64,000 bases of DNA from Holacanthus passer (taxonomy: Eukaryota > Chordata > Actinopteri > Pomacanthidae), in NCBI GenBank assembly GCA_025331565.1, contig JAFREQ010000103.1, positions 62,001 to 126,000 of the forward strand, given 5' to 3'. Position numbers and translations under genes: made by a program. The notes beneath the pieces were generated by a model that searched no databases, had not been told where the DNA came from, and worked only from the letters and a program-made list of their open reading frames with translations. Position 1 is the first letter of the stretch. The number at the start of each line of letters is the position of its first letter. Positions 14,001 through 26,660 of the stretch are shown in pieces.

Positions 14001-15042
14001 TATTCAATATTGAAACTGGGACTCCATATAAACAAGTGTGGGTCAGCTTTGAATGGCTTTTCTCAACTTTTCCCACTTCTGTGTGGAATAATGGGACATG
14101 AAATGACAGCACATAAATGCGTAATACCAGAAGACTGACATGACTGATCTACAGCCATATTTCATTGTTTTCCAAAAAAATGTAGGAAGTGGATTGATGT
14201 TCGATGACATAATGTTTGTAGTTTGCTGTAATGATTTTTTAAAAATCGGGAAACATGTTGCTTTTTGCCTTTGGGCTTCAGTTCAGTTACATTTCATATG
14301 ATCAAATAGATTATTTCGCTTTAATTTTATCCACAAAAGCCATGTAGGTGCCGTCATTTTCTTAAGCAGTACGGCTGTCGATTTCTTTCACTTTGAATAT
14401 AAGCCATAGCTTTCCCATTTATCCTTAGTTTGTGGTAGATTTTTAATGCACAGTGCTTGCCCTGTATGAATTGAAGTTTTGGCCTGACTGAAGAGTTAGA
14501 GTTTAAAAACTAGTCCGAAACCTCCCCTCCACCGAGATCTTGGTCCAGATGTTGTGTTTTCATATGGCCAAACTAAAAGAGGAACCCTTCCATGCTTTAA
14601 AATAACTCCGGTGAACCAACTCAGTGTAAAAATCTCTCTCGTTAACATACCGCCCTTGCAGCTAAGCAGAAAGAGTTTCAAAGCTACTGGCCTGCTCTGT
14701 TTTTCCTAGGAAAACTGTAGCTTCCTACGACACTCGTTGCAGATGTTGAAGAATTGTTTATCTAGTTAACGTATGTCAGTCGCAGTGCTCAAAAAACCTC
14801 TTCTGTCTAATTAGAGACTGGAGTCATTGTCATCTGCCTCATAATGAGGAATCATGAAGGCTTCTTATTTCTCTCTAGTGCCATTTGATATTTCACTGTG
14901 TCTACAAATGAACAGGGGACAAGTTTCCATATTTTAAGGCAGTGCTGTAAACAAGGTCGCTTGTTTTTTTTCATTTTTTTTTATGCACTGTCAATTACCC
15001 AGTGGCAGTAGCCTTGCAGATGAGGCTTTTGCTGAGCGCTGC

Positions 15043-15099
15043 GCTGGCTGGCTGACTGGGTGACTGGCTGGGTGGCTGACTTGGTGGCTGACTGGCTTG
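15043..15099 (+). repeat. imperfect (CTGGCTGA)n tandem repeat
   Basis: Repeated GCTGACTGGG, TGGCTGACTTGG and TGGCTGACTGGC units give an imperfect octamer-scale repeat. It produces a Ser/Thr/Gln-rich open frame on the minus strand that is not a gene. Confidence 0.75.
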
Positions 15100-15350
15100 T
15101 CTCTTGGAAACCTGTGAAATATGATTTACATTGAGAGCATGTTGTAGCAAACCCTAGCCCACGGTATGCATATTCCCCCATTGTTTGTGACAGTTGGTTG
15201 TACCTGCGCTGGGGGGAAGAGCGCCAAGTAGGCACAGACTTTGCATTTCAGTGGCTGAGCTCAGGGTCAGGAGCACATCTGGTTGACTGGGAGGTTTGTG
15301 TGTGGTGTGTAATTTCTGTGTTTCAGATTCCATAACTTGCACACACACTG

Positions 15351-15351
<1 letters not shown>

Positions 15352-15384
<33 letters not shown>
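15352..15384 (+). repeat. (CA)n microsatellite
   Basis: About 16 CA units. Confidence 0.95.
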
Positions 15385-15386
<2 letters not shown>

Positions 15387-16124
15387 GCGAGCTCACTTGT
15401 TGCTGTGCAGCCGGAGTCTGTGCGCATAAAGCAGCAGCCGCGGCACACAAACAGCAAACCCGGCACACCGGTGCACTCCTACACAAACAAACAAACACAC
15501 CTGCTGCTCCTGGCAAGTCGCTCTGACAATCAGCCGAAGGAGGGAAGGCAAACAAAACAAACAGTTTAATTTACATGACAGTAACCTGCTTTACATTAGC
15601 ATGCCGTGGCAATGATAGAGTGAAGCTCTGCTGCAAACAGCAGGTAATGAAAAGTGATGGTCCTATTTGCGGTATACTGTAAGTACAGGAATGGGAAGCT
15701 CGAGCAGTCAGAACTAATAGCATGCACTGTGCTGCATGTCTCCTAGACAGTCCTTTTGGTGTGTTTGTTTAGAAAAAAACACTCTCGCAGTCCTTTTCTA
15801 AAATAACTAATTTTTCAGCATTGCAGAGTAAATATAAGCAATTTGTTGTGGTGAAGAATTCAAGATGTGTACATGTGTTAAGTGAAGAGAGGAGTGTGAT
15901 ATATTTTTTCTTTTTTGCTTTCCAAACTTTCCTCCTTTAGATGGAACATGAAATGTTTATGCAGTTTGTGCAAAACAATCTATGCACAATTTTAACGAGC
16001 AATTAACCTCATCAATAAATAAGTAAACAGTGTTTTGGCAGGTTTGTAATTGCACAGAATGGTATTTGTGTCTTGAGACTGCTGTATTTGTACTTGGTAA
16101 GCTTTATTTCTGTGGGTATTTGTG

Positions 16125-16126
<2 letters not shown>

Positions 16127-16160
<34 letters not shown>
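16127..16160 (+). repeat. (GT)n microsatellite
   Basis: About 17 GT units. It is the first of three GT tracts within 330 bases. Confidence 0.95.
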
Positions 16161-16161
<1 letters not shown>

Positions 16162-16280
16162 CGGGCAGGTTTGGTTTGTGAATGTTCGTGCATGTTTGTG
16201 TTTTTGCAGATGATAGCATACACTCATCGTGTCATGTGTTTGCAGTAGTACTGTTTAGGTGTGTCTGTACATGATTTTTT

Positions 16281-16305
16281 TGTGTGTGTGTGTGTGTGTG
16301 TGTGT
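16281..16305 (+). repeat. (TG)n microsatellite
   Basis: About 12 TG units. A third, mixed GT/GC/GA tract lies at about 16417-16450. Confidence 0.95.
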
Positions 16306-18169
16306 ACTGGCTCCAGCGGTCTGCTCCTCATGTAAAGAGATAGCATCTTCCCACAACAGATCAATAAGGGAATATTTCTGGAACCCCTGCTTCTGTCTCC
16401 GATTTAACCAAACCACGTGTGTGTGCGTGCGTGTGTGTGTGAGAGAGAGAATGTGAAGAATACTCAGACTGACAGCCTCACTTGTGTTATGGTGGTTAGG
16501 TTGAACTTAACTGCCATTATTGAACCTATTGGCACATTTTCAGACTCATATTTTAGTTCGTATCAGCTCTTCAGTAAAGTGCAACTTTGTGCTTCCTGTT
16601 CATCAATCAATCTAAAAACACTCATGCTACACTCTCACCTCAACAGTTGTTGTACAACTGCTATTTCTCATACAAAATATAGGTAGAACTCCCTGCACAC
16701 ATGCACACATTTCTACTGCTGGTGTGAAATATTGACACATACATACATGTGGATACAGTCTGTCTTGCACATACCATCGCCACCGCCCCCGCTGTTCACC
16801 CAGCTCACGCTTACTTGCCGTAAATTGTTGTAAAGGGACACAGCCACAGATGATTTATGGTGCCAGATTTGATTAGATCCCATGTACGTATTTTTACACA
16901 ATGGACACATTTTTTGCATGTGGCGCCTTAAGTGGGTGCCAGTAGTCATTAATGACTGAATAAACAGCGCGTTCCCTACTTATTAAAATATAGCTTCATG
17001 TTTCCTCCCCATTACTGTCGTGGTGGCAGAGCCTTGGCAACAGAGGACAAGTCGCTCTGAGTGAAAGTGAAAATATTTATCTAAGAATGTATAATATGTC
17101 TGAAGATCTGTTTTGTTTAAAGGCTGGCATGTAACAGAAAGTACAGAGTGGACTGGCATTTTCAGGTAAAATAAACCTGACTGACTGACAGAGCACATAT
17201 ATGTAGCTATTTTGGCTGCTTTCATGGATCAGATTGTTCACAGGGCTTCAGTGGGAAATAAGCTACGAGTCTATCTTAACTACAGAAAATTTAAAATTGA
17301 TCCTTACGGTTAGTTGGCGTCCTAATTATTGATATTTTCTCCGTCCTTGTGCCCTTGTATGTCCTTATGGCCATGGACTAATGTGTTTTTCTTTTTTCAG
17401 ATGATGGATATGTCGGATTTTTCCATCAGAACTACATTTGAACAAAGTGTTTCTACTTTTTTTAAGCAAAAGAAAGTAATTATGTATTGTGTTACACTGA
17501 AGGTCGGGGCCATAGCAAGCTACTATTCTGGATTCTTGTTTAACAGGTTTGTCTATAAAATCTAAGACAATGGTGAGAAAATGCCCATCACAGTTTCTCA
17601 GAGCATTCAAGTTAGCATCTTCAAATTGCATATTCTGTCCAACCAACATTCCAAAACCCAAGGACAATCACTTTACCACCACATGAGAGAAAGAAAAGCA
17701 GCAAACTAAAATCCCACAGAAATGAATGCACAGTGCACTGCTGTGTACATGCAGCAGTTTACCTCAGGCCCAGCTCTTTTTCTATACCTTTGACCAGTTT
17801 ACTCTTTGCTCATGAGAGTATTTGGACCTGTTGGTATAGTTTGCACACACATCCCTTTATGTCTTGCGGAGGTTGAACACACACAGTTCAAGGTTAGTCT
17901 CCAATTCAGCCATTCAGTCCAGCTCACAGATAATTGTCAGTAAAATTGATCTTTCTATTTTTTTTTTTAACTCTGCTCATATTTTTTCCATCCTCCTCCT
18001 CCCCTCCCCTAGACACTTCCCTTGACTCCCTCACTCCACTCTCCTTTGCCTCTGTCCTTCTCTTTTCATCTTAAGCCAGATAAGTCTGCCTCGACTGCCA
18101 AGAGCACCGAGTATCACTGCTTGCGCCCCCCTCCTCTTATGTTCTTCTCACAGTGCACTGAAGCCATGT

Positions 18170-18385
18170 CGCAATTTCTCAGGGAGTTTTGATGCCTGGA
18201 TGTCTCCTGTCTGGGTCCATCTCGTCTGAGCAGCAGCGCCGGCTCTATGCGATCTGAACTTCGCTGCCTCGCTGCAGGTCAGCCTTCACGGCCGATTAGT
18301 GTCGAAGCGCCACTTTGGTCACAAGTTGTCGGGAGCGCTTATCGTGAAGATCAACAGCGATCAGTCTCGCCGCTGCGCTCCCCTC
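18170..18385. promoter_or_regulatory. CpG-enriched unique block in a CpG-poor intron
   Basis: By eye, about 15 CpGs fall in roughly 210 bases (for example AGCAGCGCCGGC, GGCCGATTAG, GTCGAAGCGCC, GTCGGGAGCGC, CTCGCCGCTGCGC). It stops sharply at a pyrimidine-rich tract. The frame through it is open but shows no recognisable domain, so an element is more likely than an exon. Confidence 0.3.
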
Positions 18386-19702
18386 TCTCTCTGAGTCCTC
18401 TACATCTCCTCCCTCTTTCTCTCTCCTTTCTGTTTTCTGCCCTCTCCCCTTTTGGCATTACCCCCCTCCCCCTCCATGTTTTTCCCCTCAAATCACCATA
18501 TTTCCATCTACATCTTATCATTGCCATCCTTCCTTTCTCCCACCTTCCCTCCCCCCGTGCTGTGTCTCTTGCTGGATGCAAACAGTCCAAACAATGTTTT
18601 CCCTTCCTAACTACTCCTCCCTTATTGAAAAACCTCAGAAGGTCAACTAAGATGTGAAATCATAAGAAGTAAGATTAGGAGAATATTGTTGTCAGAGAGT
18701 CTGACTTAACCTGAGCAACTCATGCAACATCTTTGCTATGTTGTGTTAAAAATAGGCCAATATAACATTTTCTTTTGTAAAGCATGTTAAGGAGGAGAAA
18801 AAAGTTTTTTTTTCTTACATGTCAACAATTTCAGTAATGAGTTGTAGCTAATTTCTTATTTGAACAGCAACATGGTTTAGCTAAACAAAGAGTGAGCTCT
18901 TTTTCAAGTTGACAAAACTCACTTTTCATTTAAATAACAAAAGAAAATAAACTTTCCTATATGAAGTCACTTTTTACATTTTATTCCCCACTCATTATAA
19001 AATAAGAGACTTGATTGGTCAAAACAAGTTGACTTAACTTAACAACCAATCAGCTCAGGGGGCAACTATAATCTTTGTTTGGGGCCTGTATTTGTTTTAC
19101 CCATGACAGCTTGTGCTGCCTTCGCGAACGACTCCTCACTGACTTTTCTGTCGGCACCACACAGTTCTGCGTTCTGTTTGTCCAGTTCAGGAGGCACAGA
19201 TTCAGTTTGTATTTATTTGCCCCCCCCCATCCCGCCATCCTTCCTTCTCTTGGTGTCTCTGTGTGCCGTCAGGCCTCGTCTGTGGCGAGAGCGGAGACGA
19301 GTCATGTTTGGCCTGTCAGTATGGCTGCTAGTGTCAGTATCTGGAGCTGCTGGTTCCTCTGACAGCGCTGGAGGGGCTGCTGGTCCTAGCAGAGTGCAGC
19401 CGTCACCCTGTGACACGCTCAGTGTCACCGATCCCCTCCGTCTGGTGACATGCCCCCCACCCCACCCCATCCTCATCTTTGCCCACCACGCGCCCCCCAG
19501 CAAGTGGCCTTTTTCACTGCCACTCTGCAGTCACTCACTCAGTCAGTCACTTACTGCCTCACTGAGGAGTCTTTAGTAGGAGCTGACCTACATGTGTTTT
19601 TGAAAGCTGATACCAATATTTTGGATTGAGGCTGGCAATGGTGTTTACAGTTGACATTCACTATCTTAACCTTTGTAAAAATTGTAATTAAAATAAAATT
19701 TT

Positions 19703-19703
19703 A

Positions 19704-19735
<32 letters not shown>

Positions 19736-19746
19736 GAGAGAGAGAG
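19703..19746 (+). repeat. (TAGA)n(CAGA)n(GA)n compound microsatellite
   Basis: About five TAGA units pass into three CAGA units and then GA units. This is a typical stepwise-decayed tetranucleotide repeat. Confidence 0.95.
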
Positions 19747-20739
19747 CCTCTGTGCACAGCAGGACTAAATATGTGTGTGATTTAATCTGGCCTTGGCGAG
19801 CGTGCAGCAGTGACAAATGGATGCTCACTATGAAACCCCCTCATCCAAGAGACAGTATTAGTTTTTGCTTTAATTACCAGCAGCAGTAATGTTTCCTATC
19901 CATAACTGTCGGCCTGCTAGAATGCAGCCTGGCAGAGGGGTGAGGGCCTTGTCTCTTCTCTCAGTGGGCCTCCTGTCTCTTCTCCCCCAATCCGTCTATC
20001 CTCTCTCCCTTCCCTACCCTCCCCTCCCTCCCTCCTCCACCTCCCTCCCATCCCCTCTGCGCCCGCCGCATCTTTCATTTCAATATTTCAATATTTATGC
20101 CTCATCTGAGAAAGTTCAAAGTCACAGTAAGGAGGCATAACTTTCTCCCGCCTCCCCGCCGATAGCGCAGGACCCTGCCTGGTGGACAGGAGAGGAGAGG
20201 CTGCTGACGGCTGGTCTCCCCCACCCTCCGCTGGTCACTGGTGACAGAAAGAGAGAGGAGAGGCCTGGCTCGGGGAGTCGGATGCAAAGACAGACAGCTA
20301 GAATTTGAGTGTAACCAATATGTTGGTTTTTTTTTTAACTGATAGTGACCTTAGATTGTCACTATTTACAAGATTTTGTGCACAAATGCTTTTGAAAATA
20401 TGTGTAAAAGAGAAGAGATATATTTGTTTTGTAGCAATAACATATTGGTGCATATTTTTTGTAGAATCTAGTTGAAATTGTGTCAAATGCAGCTGCTCAG
20501 ATTAAGAATTAACCAAAGACAACACACGCAATCAATCAATTTTTCAATAAATCATTAATTTTATTTTTTTAAAAAGCTGCATCCCATCAAGCCTAATTGG
20601 ACAATATTTAATATTCAGCTTGAAGCCAACATCAGTCCATTGGTTTGACACAAGGCTGGACACCCTCAGCCAATATTAGGTTGCACAACATGTAGCACCT
20701 CAAAGGTCCAGGGGCAGCACCAAGGTCCCATGGGGGCCC

Positions 20740-20960
20740 GTGTTGAATCTGTTATCCATGTCTGAGCCCATGTCACTGTCCAGGTACATTTTTCTGTGGG
20801 CCTCGCCGACCATCTCCTTTAGAAAATCCAGAGCCAGTTTTAATAAATAAATGTGTCTGACAAGTCCGTCCTTTGCCATAAAGAACTTTGACAGCCGCCG
20901 TCTGGTAATAGATTAGCCTAATTACAGCGTCCCTGAGTTTAGATCACAACGTCACGTACT
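20740..20960. promoter_or_regulatory. candidate conserved noncoding element
   Basis: Complex, repeat-free sequence with CAGTTTTAATAAATAAATG, TTTGCCATAAAG, AATAGATTAGCC, CCTAATTACAGCG and CACAACGTCACG (CRE-like GTCACG). Such a mixture of homeodomain-type and CRE-like sites is typical of deeply conserved vertebrate elements. Confidence 0.35.
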
Positions 20961-21059
20961 CAGCCTGTCGCTCTAATAGCCATTACAGCCACTACTCTCC
21001 ACTCCCCTCCTGTTAATGTAAAGTTGTAAAGAAAAAAAGAAGGAGAAAAAAAAGCCAAA

Positions 21060-21220
21060 AGGAAAAGGTCGTCCTCATTTGCATGCAAGCCTTCATTAGA
21101 ATATGCGAATATGCTAAGGACTGGAGCCAGCGCTTTGCATGTGCAGGTGATGAATGGCCAGTGCAATGCAGAATAGGCTGAGATGGAGGCTTCGTCACCC
21201 TCATCTGCATAGCACACTTT
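21060..21220. promoter_or_regulatory. candidate enhancer with paired POU/octamer-like sites
   Basis: ATTTGCATGCAA at 21077-21088 overlaps two octamer half-sites. Next come ATTAGAATATGCGAATATGC, CTTTGCATGTGCAGGTG (octamer-like plus E-box) and CATCTGCATAG. Four TGCAT/ATGCA-type sites fall within 130 bases. Confidence 0.4.
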
Positions 21221-21756
21221 ATTTACTTATTTATTTATTTATTCATTTACTTTTGAGTGCTTGCTTTCTGTGATACATCTCGCGTCTGAGGAGGACCTTT
21301 GCAATTTACCCTCCCTCCCCGCACTCACACACACTCACACACACATACTTCAATAAGATGAGGCTTTATTAAATGGCTGAATGAGAGCTTTGAGTTTTCA
21401 GGCTTTATTTGCTCTTGGGGAAAAAAAGGGAATGTGTGGATGGCTCCTATTTTAACTCTTTTGTGTTTGTTTACCACTTTATACATTTCAGCGAGGACTT
21501 AAAGAAGGCATTACAAAAGGTAAAAATTGGCTGTTTATTAAGTGGTGATTCAACCTGTGGAGCATCAGAGAGCGTCAACAGTGGGAGGGAGGCCAGCGCC
21601 TGTTTGAGTGAAACCTTGCAGAGGGGGGCGGGTGGTAGGGTGGGGTTTGCAGGGTGGAGGGCAAGAGAGAAACTCTTCTCTTCACTCTTCTCTGTTGCTG
21701 GGGCGGCAGATGGTGGGTGTCAAGACAACGGCAGCAATAGCCAAACAAAGACATCC

Positions 21757-21758
<2 letters not shown>

Positions 21759-21802
<44 letters not shown>
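21759..21802 (+). repeat. (TG)n microsatellite
   Basis: About 22 uninterrupted TG units, among the longest in the window. Confidence 0.97.
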
Positions 21803-21803
<1 letters not shown>

Positions 21804-24059
21804 ACTTTCTGAGAGGTGTAGAAGTGTGCTAGCTTTGAGTAGGAGGCAGCAACATCTATAATAACACTTGAACGGTGCATTGTATGAATTCCTAAGCTGT
21901 ACTCTCACTCAGTCTCCAGACAGTCTATTGTTTTATTTGATTTCAGACGGCGGACACCTCACTGAGGAAGCACTCAGAAACTTGAGTGAGAAAGCACCTC
22001 TCAATGACAGATGTCACATTTGCAGTTCAACTTTCCATAGCCAGAGAGTGCGAACGTACACTTTGTACAATCTTTCCTCTCCATCAACAGTTCTGGTTCT
22101 TTGAGCCTATTAAGTCATTCTTTGATAGGATCGCTGAATATTAGATTAGTACCACAGCGGTTTATTTTGCTCCTATGGAGTGTGACCTTAGCTGCCCTTC
22201 ACAGAGGCGCGAGGATAATGAGAGTGGTAGCTGGCCGACAGACAGGCCTGACATCCCAGCTACGCCCTTCACTCAGCTGGCTGAGGAAAAACGTCTATAC
22301 AGAGGCCTTATGTTTTATGGATTATCTGCTTTAGCAAAACTATAGTGAGAGAAACACAGCTCTCGCTTGCCTTGTTGCCTCAGTTCTTTTTAATGTGCGA
22401 GACCACTCACCAAAACAACAGCGGTCGAAATTAGAGGCTGTCTTCTTTGTTTGTTTCTTTTCACTTTTCTCCCCGCTCACCTCTTGCTCCTCGTTCTCAG
22501 CCTCTTCCGACCGCTCAGGTTTGAGCACAGTGACCTGGTGTTCTTTGATTGATCAAGCCTACATTTTCTACCTTATTTTGAAGAGTCATAGTTTTGGGTT
22601 TTAGAAATATGTGTGATTTTACGAGTTATCATTTTGAATAGATCTTTGGCATGCATCTTCGCAGACACAGTGTAGTGTGTGTCTATGTCTTGAACAAAGC
22701 CTGTTATTATAGACCTCCTGTGCGAACTAAACACACTAGATTTTTGTGTATTTAATTTTTATTTCCGGAGTTTAATTATTTATTTTGATAGCTCTGTCCC
22801 TTTCTTTTCTTCACTCCTTCTTTCTTCCTTTCTTTCCTCACTCTCGTTTTCATACATTTAATTTGTTCTCAGAGGATAGGCAGATAGAGTGTACAGTAAA
22901 CAGACTGAATAAATCATGTTTGGGCTTTTTTTCCTCTCTTTTTTTTGTGTGTGTGTGTTGGGGAGGGGGTCTTAGGGATACTGTTGGTTTTCATCCCCAG
23001 GAGGCACAGGGGAGGCTTGCTGTTGTAAACGAACCCAAGTGGTGCCCTGTTATCCACAGTTTAATCTGCCCACTGGGGGCCGCAGAGAGGTCGGGGGGGG
23101 GTTCATCACAGCTCCTGGTCCCTGAAGGAGCACAGAGGGTGCAGAGGTGGGGACGGAGGTGAGAAGGGTGGCTGGAGACGTTCCCATCAATTAGACTCTT
23201 TAACAGGGGATGAGGCCCTGCTGGTGTGGTTTCCCGTAATAATGAAGCCAGCCTTAATGGCACTGGTCAACTGGAAGACAAAAAAAATTGGTTACAGTTG
23301 CACCAATATATCAGTTTGACTGGCTGATTAAAAATATAATGCTAACATCAGCAGTGTTGTCTACCTCAGATATAATGTAGCAACCTCTCTCACCGCAGAT
23401 AGTCACTTTTTATTCTTGTTATGTCTTCAAAGAAATCATTCCAGGCCGGGGAGGAAAGACTTTATGTAACAGCTTCTATAGTATCAGTGTGTAAATCTTG
23501 AAATGAAAGCAAACACCTCTCGCCTTAAGCAGCCTTCTAAATGAATTATATCAGTATGTCCTTTAGCTGCATCCCGTGATGGTCTAAGAGCTGTTTCAAA
23601 ACTCTTTCCAACCTGCCAAGAATAGTATTCTGCCAGAAACTGATTTTTGAAACTATCAGTGATTAAATGTAATGCCATTTATTCACCACCACAAAATACA
23701 AGCTATCAGGGGCTTTTTTCTACAGCACTCCTGGCCTTCAGGCCAAATGCAGTATCAATACAAGCTTTCAAATGTTAGCAGTCAAACTCCTGCTGGCACT
23801 GGTCATGTTTTTCCTGTCTTAGTAATATTATCAGCATTCTTAAACCATATTCAGGGACGTATAATCATTTTGTGTAGTGCTAGATTCAGTGCCAAAACAT
23901 GCTTAATAATATTGAAAGTACACAGAACACAAATAGGCTCTTTTTTTATTTTTCACTCCCCACCCTTCACCTCTTCTCCCAGCATCCACCACACACACCT
24001 GAGGAGACCTTATAAACATAAGGAAACCTGCATTACAAATTACTGCACATCATAGAAAT

Positions 24060-24240
24060 TGTGCAGCAAGCTTTTTAAAATACCAGCGCTGCCAGTGAGC
24101 CGCTCTGTAATTTATCCCTTCACGGCTGTTAGCTGCGCCGCACAACGGTGATTTATTTGGTTTAAGAGAAGTTTTGTTTAGAGAGATAATGAGCAGGACT
24201 TCTCTTTAATGATTTAACACGGCGCGGTGGAAAGGAGAGG
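24060..24240. promoter_or_regulatory. candidate conserved noncoding element
   Basis: Repeat-free block with TCTGTAATTTATCCC, GGTGATTTATTTGG, AGAGATAATGAGCAGG, TTTAATGATTTAACACGG and local CpGs. Confidence 0.3.
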
Positions 24241-24734
24241 GGGGAAAAAAAGCACATATATTTTTCATATCTTTAACTGCACTGCAGAGAGGAAGGGAAG
24301 GAAGGAGAAAGAGATGCATTAGCAAGGGAAGCTAACAGCCTTTAACAACCAGCATTTTTGATTCATTTTGTTTTGTTGTGTAAAATGAGACTTTCTCACC
24401 TCCTCATAACGCGGCCACGTTTCACTCTGTTATATGTATTTCACTTAAAATGTTTCTCGGGACGTGTCCCGTCTTCACAGCAGATAGTGTTTTCTCTTTT
24501 TTTTTTAATCCATAAAAGTGAATCGTATTTGTGCTGATTCCACACAATATGCCAGCTTATACAAGTCTATTTTGAAAAGCGCTGTAGCCACTTGTGTGAC
24601 TGTCTGTACCTTGTTCTTTATACACCTCTCCTTTCATCTTTACACCAAATACAGTATTATTCTTTCTTGTTCAGCATTTTCAAGTTTCTCTGCTCACTTA
24701 GGATTTAAATCCCAAATTAAAGCAGTTAATTAGA

Positions 24735-24905
24735 AAATATAATGATGCTGAGTAGCATAATCTGCAAACAGTGCAATGACGCTCAGAGCTGGGGGGCTCC
24801 GTAACACTGAAACTGCCATCGGCGCATAACGATGATGATATCAATAATAGATTACTTCATCAATCGCTGTTCTCTTGAAGATGGAAATGCGCTGTTGGGA
24901 AGGGA
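24735..24905. promoter_or_regulatory. candidate conserved noncoding element
   Basis: Contains GAGTAGCATAATCTGC, GCGCATAACGATGATG, ATATCAATAATAGATTAC and CATCAATCGC. It is rich in GATT/AATC cores that suit PBX/HOX/CUX-type factors. Confidence 0.3.
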
Positions 24906-26429
24906 CTGAATTTTTAGTTTTCATTATTATGATTTTTTTTCTCCTTCCTCCCTCCCTTTCCCGTAGCTTGGAAATGTCTGTTTCATCTCACATTAGGGTG
25001 TGCTCTGCATAAGTGCAGGTGGAACTTGCTCTCCCTCTAAATGATCCTTTAATGGAACAGTGTGCACTGGAGCTGGGAACTCTATGGGGCGCTGCCACTG
25101 TCGATGAGAACTTCGCCTCAATCAATCCGTCAAGCCCCATCACCTGCCTCAGCAGATGATCCAAAAACCCCTTTGGAGAGGCAAAGTGAGCTTTTTATGT
25201 ACCTCCTCTAAGACTAGAGGACACACACACGCACACAGGCGCGCACGCACAAGCGCCGGCATCATAAGTGAGAGGTGTCTGTTTCATTGAGGGGCTTGAC
25301 GTTGATCAGTCGTCAGAGAAACACTTTGCCTCTCTTTTATTTTTATCAAGATCATCTTAGAATAGATCAAGTGTTTGGTTCGCTCTGGCATGGGCATGAA
25401 AACAAAATCAATTCAGATGTTTTATTTATTTATTTCTCCTCCCCAATATCTGTTACATTATGGGATGTTTCCATAAGCGGATCTCTTAGAAGCCCGAGCA
25501 ATATTGATGCAAAGTCGCCTCTCGCTTCCGTCAAACAAAGCGACAGCAGCACAAACTGCATTTGCCTCTGCTTCTCTCCCTAGTTCACATTCGCCACAGC
25601 TTATCTAGATACTCCATCATGATTTTTCATATTCCTTCATTTCCCTTCTTTCTCTCTCCTGTGGCTTTTCTTTCTCCATCCTTCCATCACCATCTATCTC
25701 CACATCTGCAAATTTGACACCACATTTGGTTCACCCCATCTACTGCTATAGGCCCGCTTGTAGAACATCCATTAAACTCAAGCCTGTAGGCTCAGCAGAA
25801 TCCCTCCTTCCTCGGTCCTTATGCTTGACGTCTGCCCGTCTGTCTCTCTGTCAGGAAAGCGAGTCGCTCTGTCTGTCAATAAATGTCTTATCTTTCGGCT
25901 TCTTGTTCCTGTCTGTTTATCTGTCTGTCTGACATGTCGGCAGCTGTCTCAGCGCTCCAGGGTTGCTGTCAGCCAAGTGTTGGTTTCTGTTCTTCTGTCA
26001 GTTCACCTGCCTGTCAAAGCTTCTCAGATTAGACATGTCAACTTACCTCCAGGTTTTCCGCCTCTCCAGGAAGGGTTTATAAAAAAAAAAATAAACAAGG
26101 AGGAAACACATTATGTTTGCTCAGAAGAGTAAATTAGTTGTGGCATTGTGAAATGTTCTTTCTTATGATATGCATCTACCTCTTCAGAGGTAAATATAGT
26201 ACGTGGGTGATGTATCCTTCTAAATTAATTGTGCTAATGTATGTGTAGCTTTTCATCTGTCAATAGATCATTGTCAAATTAATTTTTGACACCTTTGAAA
26301 AAAATAAATGAAAATGTGTGACTGACAAGTGTTTCTAAATTAAGACACCGTTTCCCATAAATCTTGTTGCTTCTTTGGTCACTTACCCTGCATTGAAAGC
26401 AAATGTGGATGTGATTATTGAAGATTAGG

Positions 26430-26660
26430 CAGAAAGGAAAGAAATGGGGGCAGAAATGGAGGAGAGGAGGTGATGGGAGGTATGGCAAAGCGATGTGAGA
26501 CTTTGTGCTCCAGGAAGGGAATGGAAAAAGATGTGTGAGCTGAGAGACGGGTGGGAAGAGGTAATGTCGATATGAGAGGTAGGAGAAACAGAAGATGGAA
26601 GTGGAAGGAGATGGAGGAAGCTGAGATGGCAGAGGAGATGGAGGGAGGAGGGTACAGAGG
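26430..26660 (+). repeat. purine-rich tract (G/A on the + strand)
   Basis: About 230 bases dominated by GGAGGAGAGG-, GGAAGGGAATGG- and GGAGATGG-type words. The minus-strand open frame here is a Ser/Pro/Phe-rich low-complexity artefact. Confidence 0.6.

Noticed and set aside
17401..17565. Possible exon after the TTTTTTCAG acceptor-like sequence
   Set aside because: The frame has no domain, no donor keeps it in frame with a finger, and the sequence is AT-rich like ordinary intron.
19079..19576. 165-codon + strand open frame overlapping others in both strands
   Set aside because: Ser/Pro-rich with no family identity; overlapping open frames on both strands reflect GC composition rather than a gene.
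21492..21519. Possible micro-exon between CAG and GTAAAA
   Set aside because: Only 28 bases, weak donor, no finger motif, and no frame evidence linking it to the known exons.
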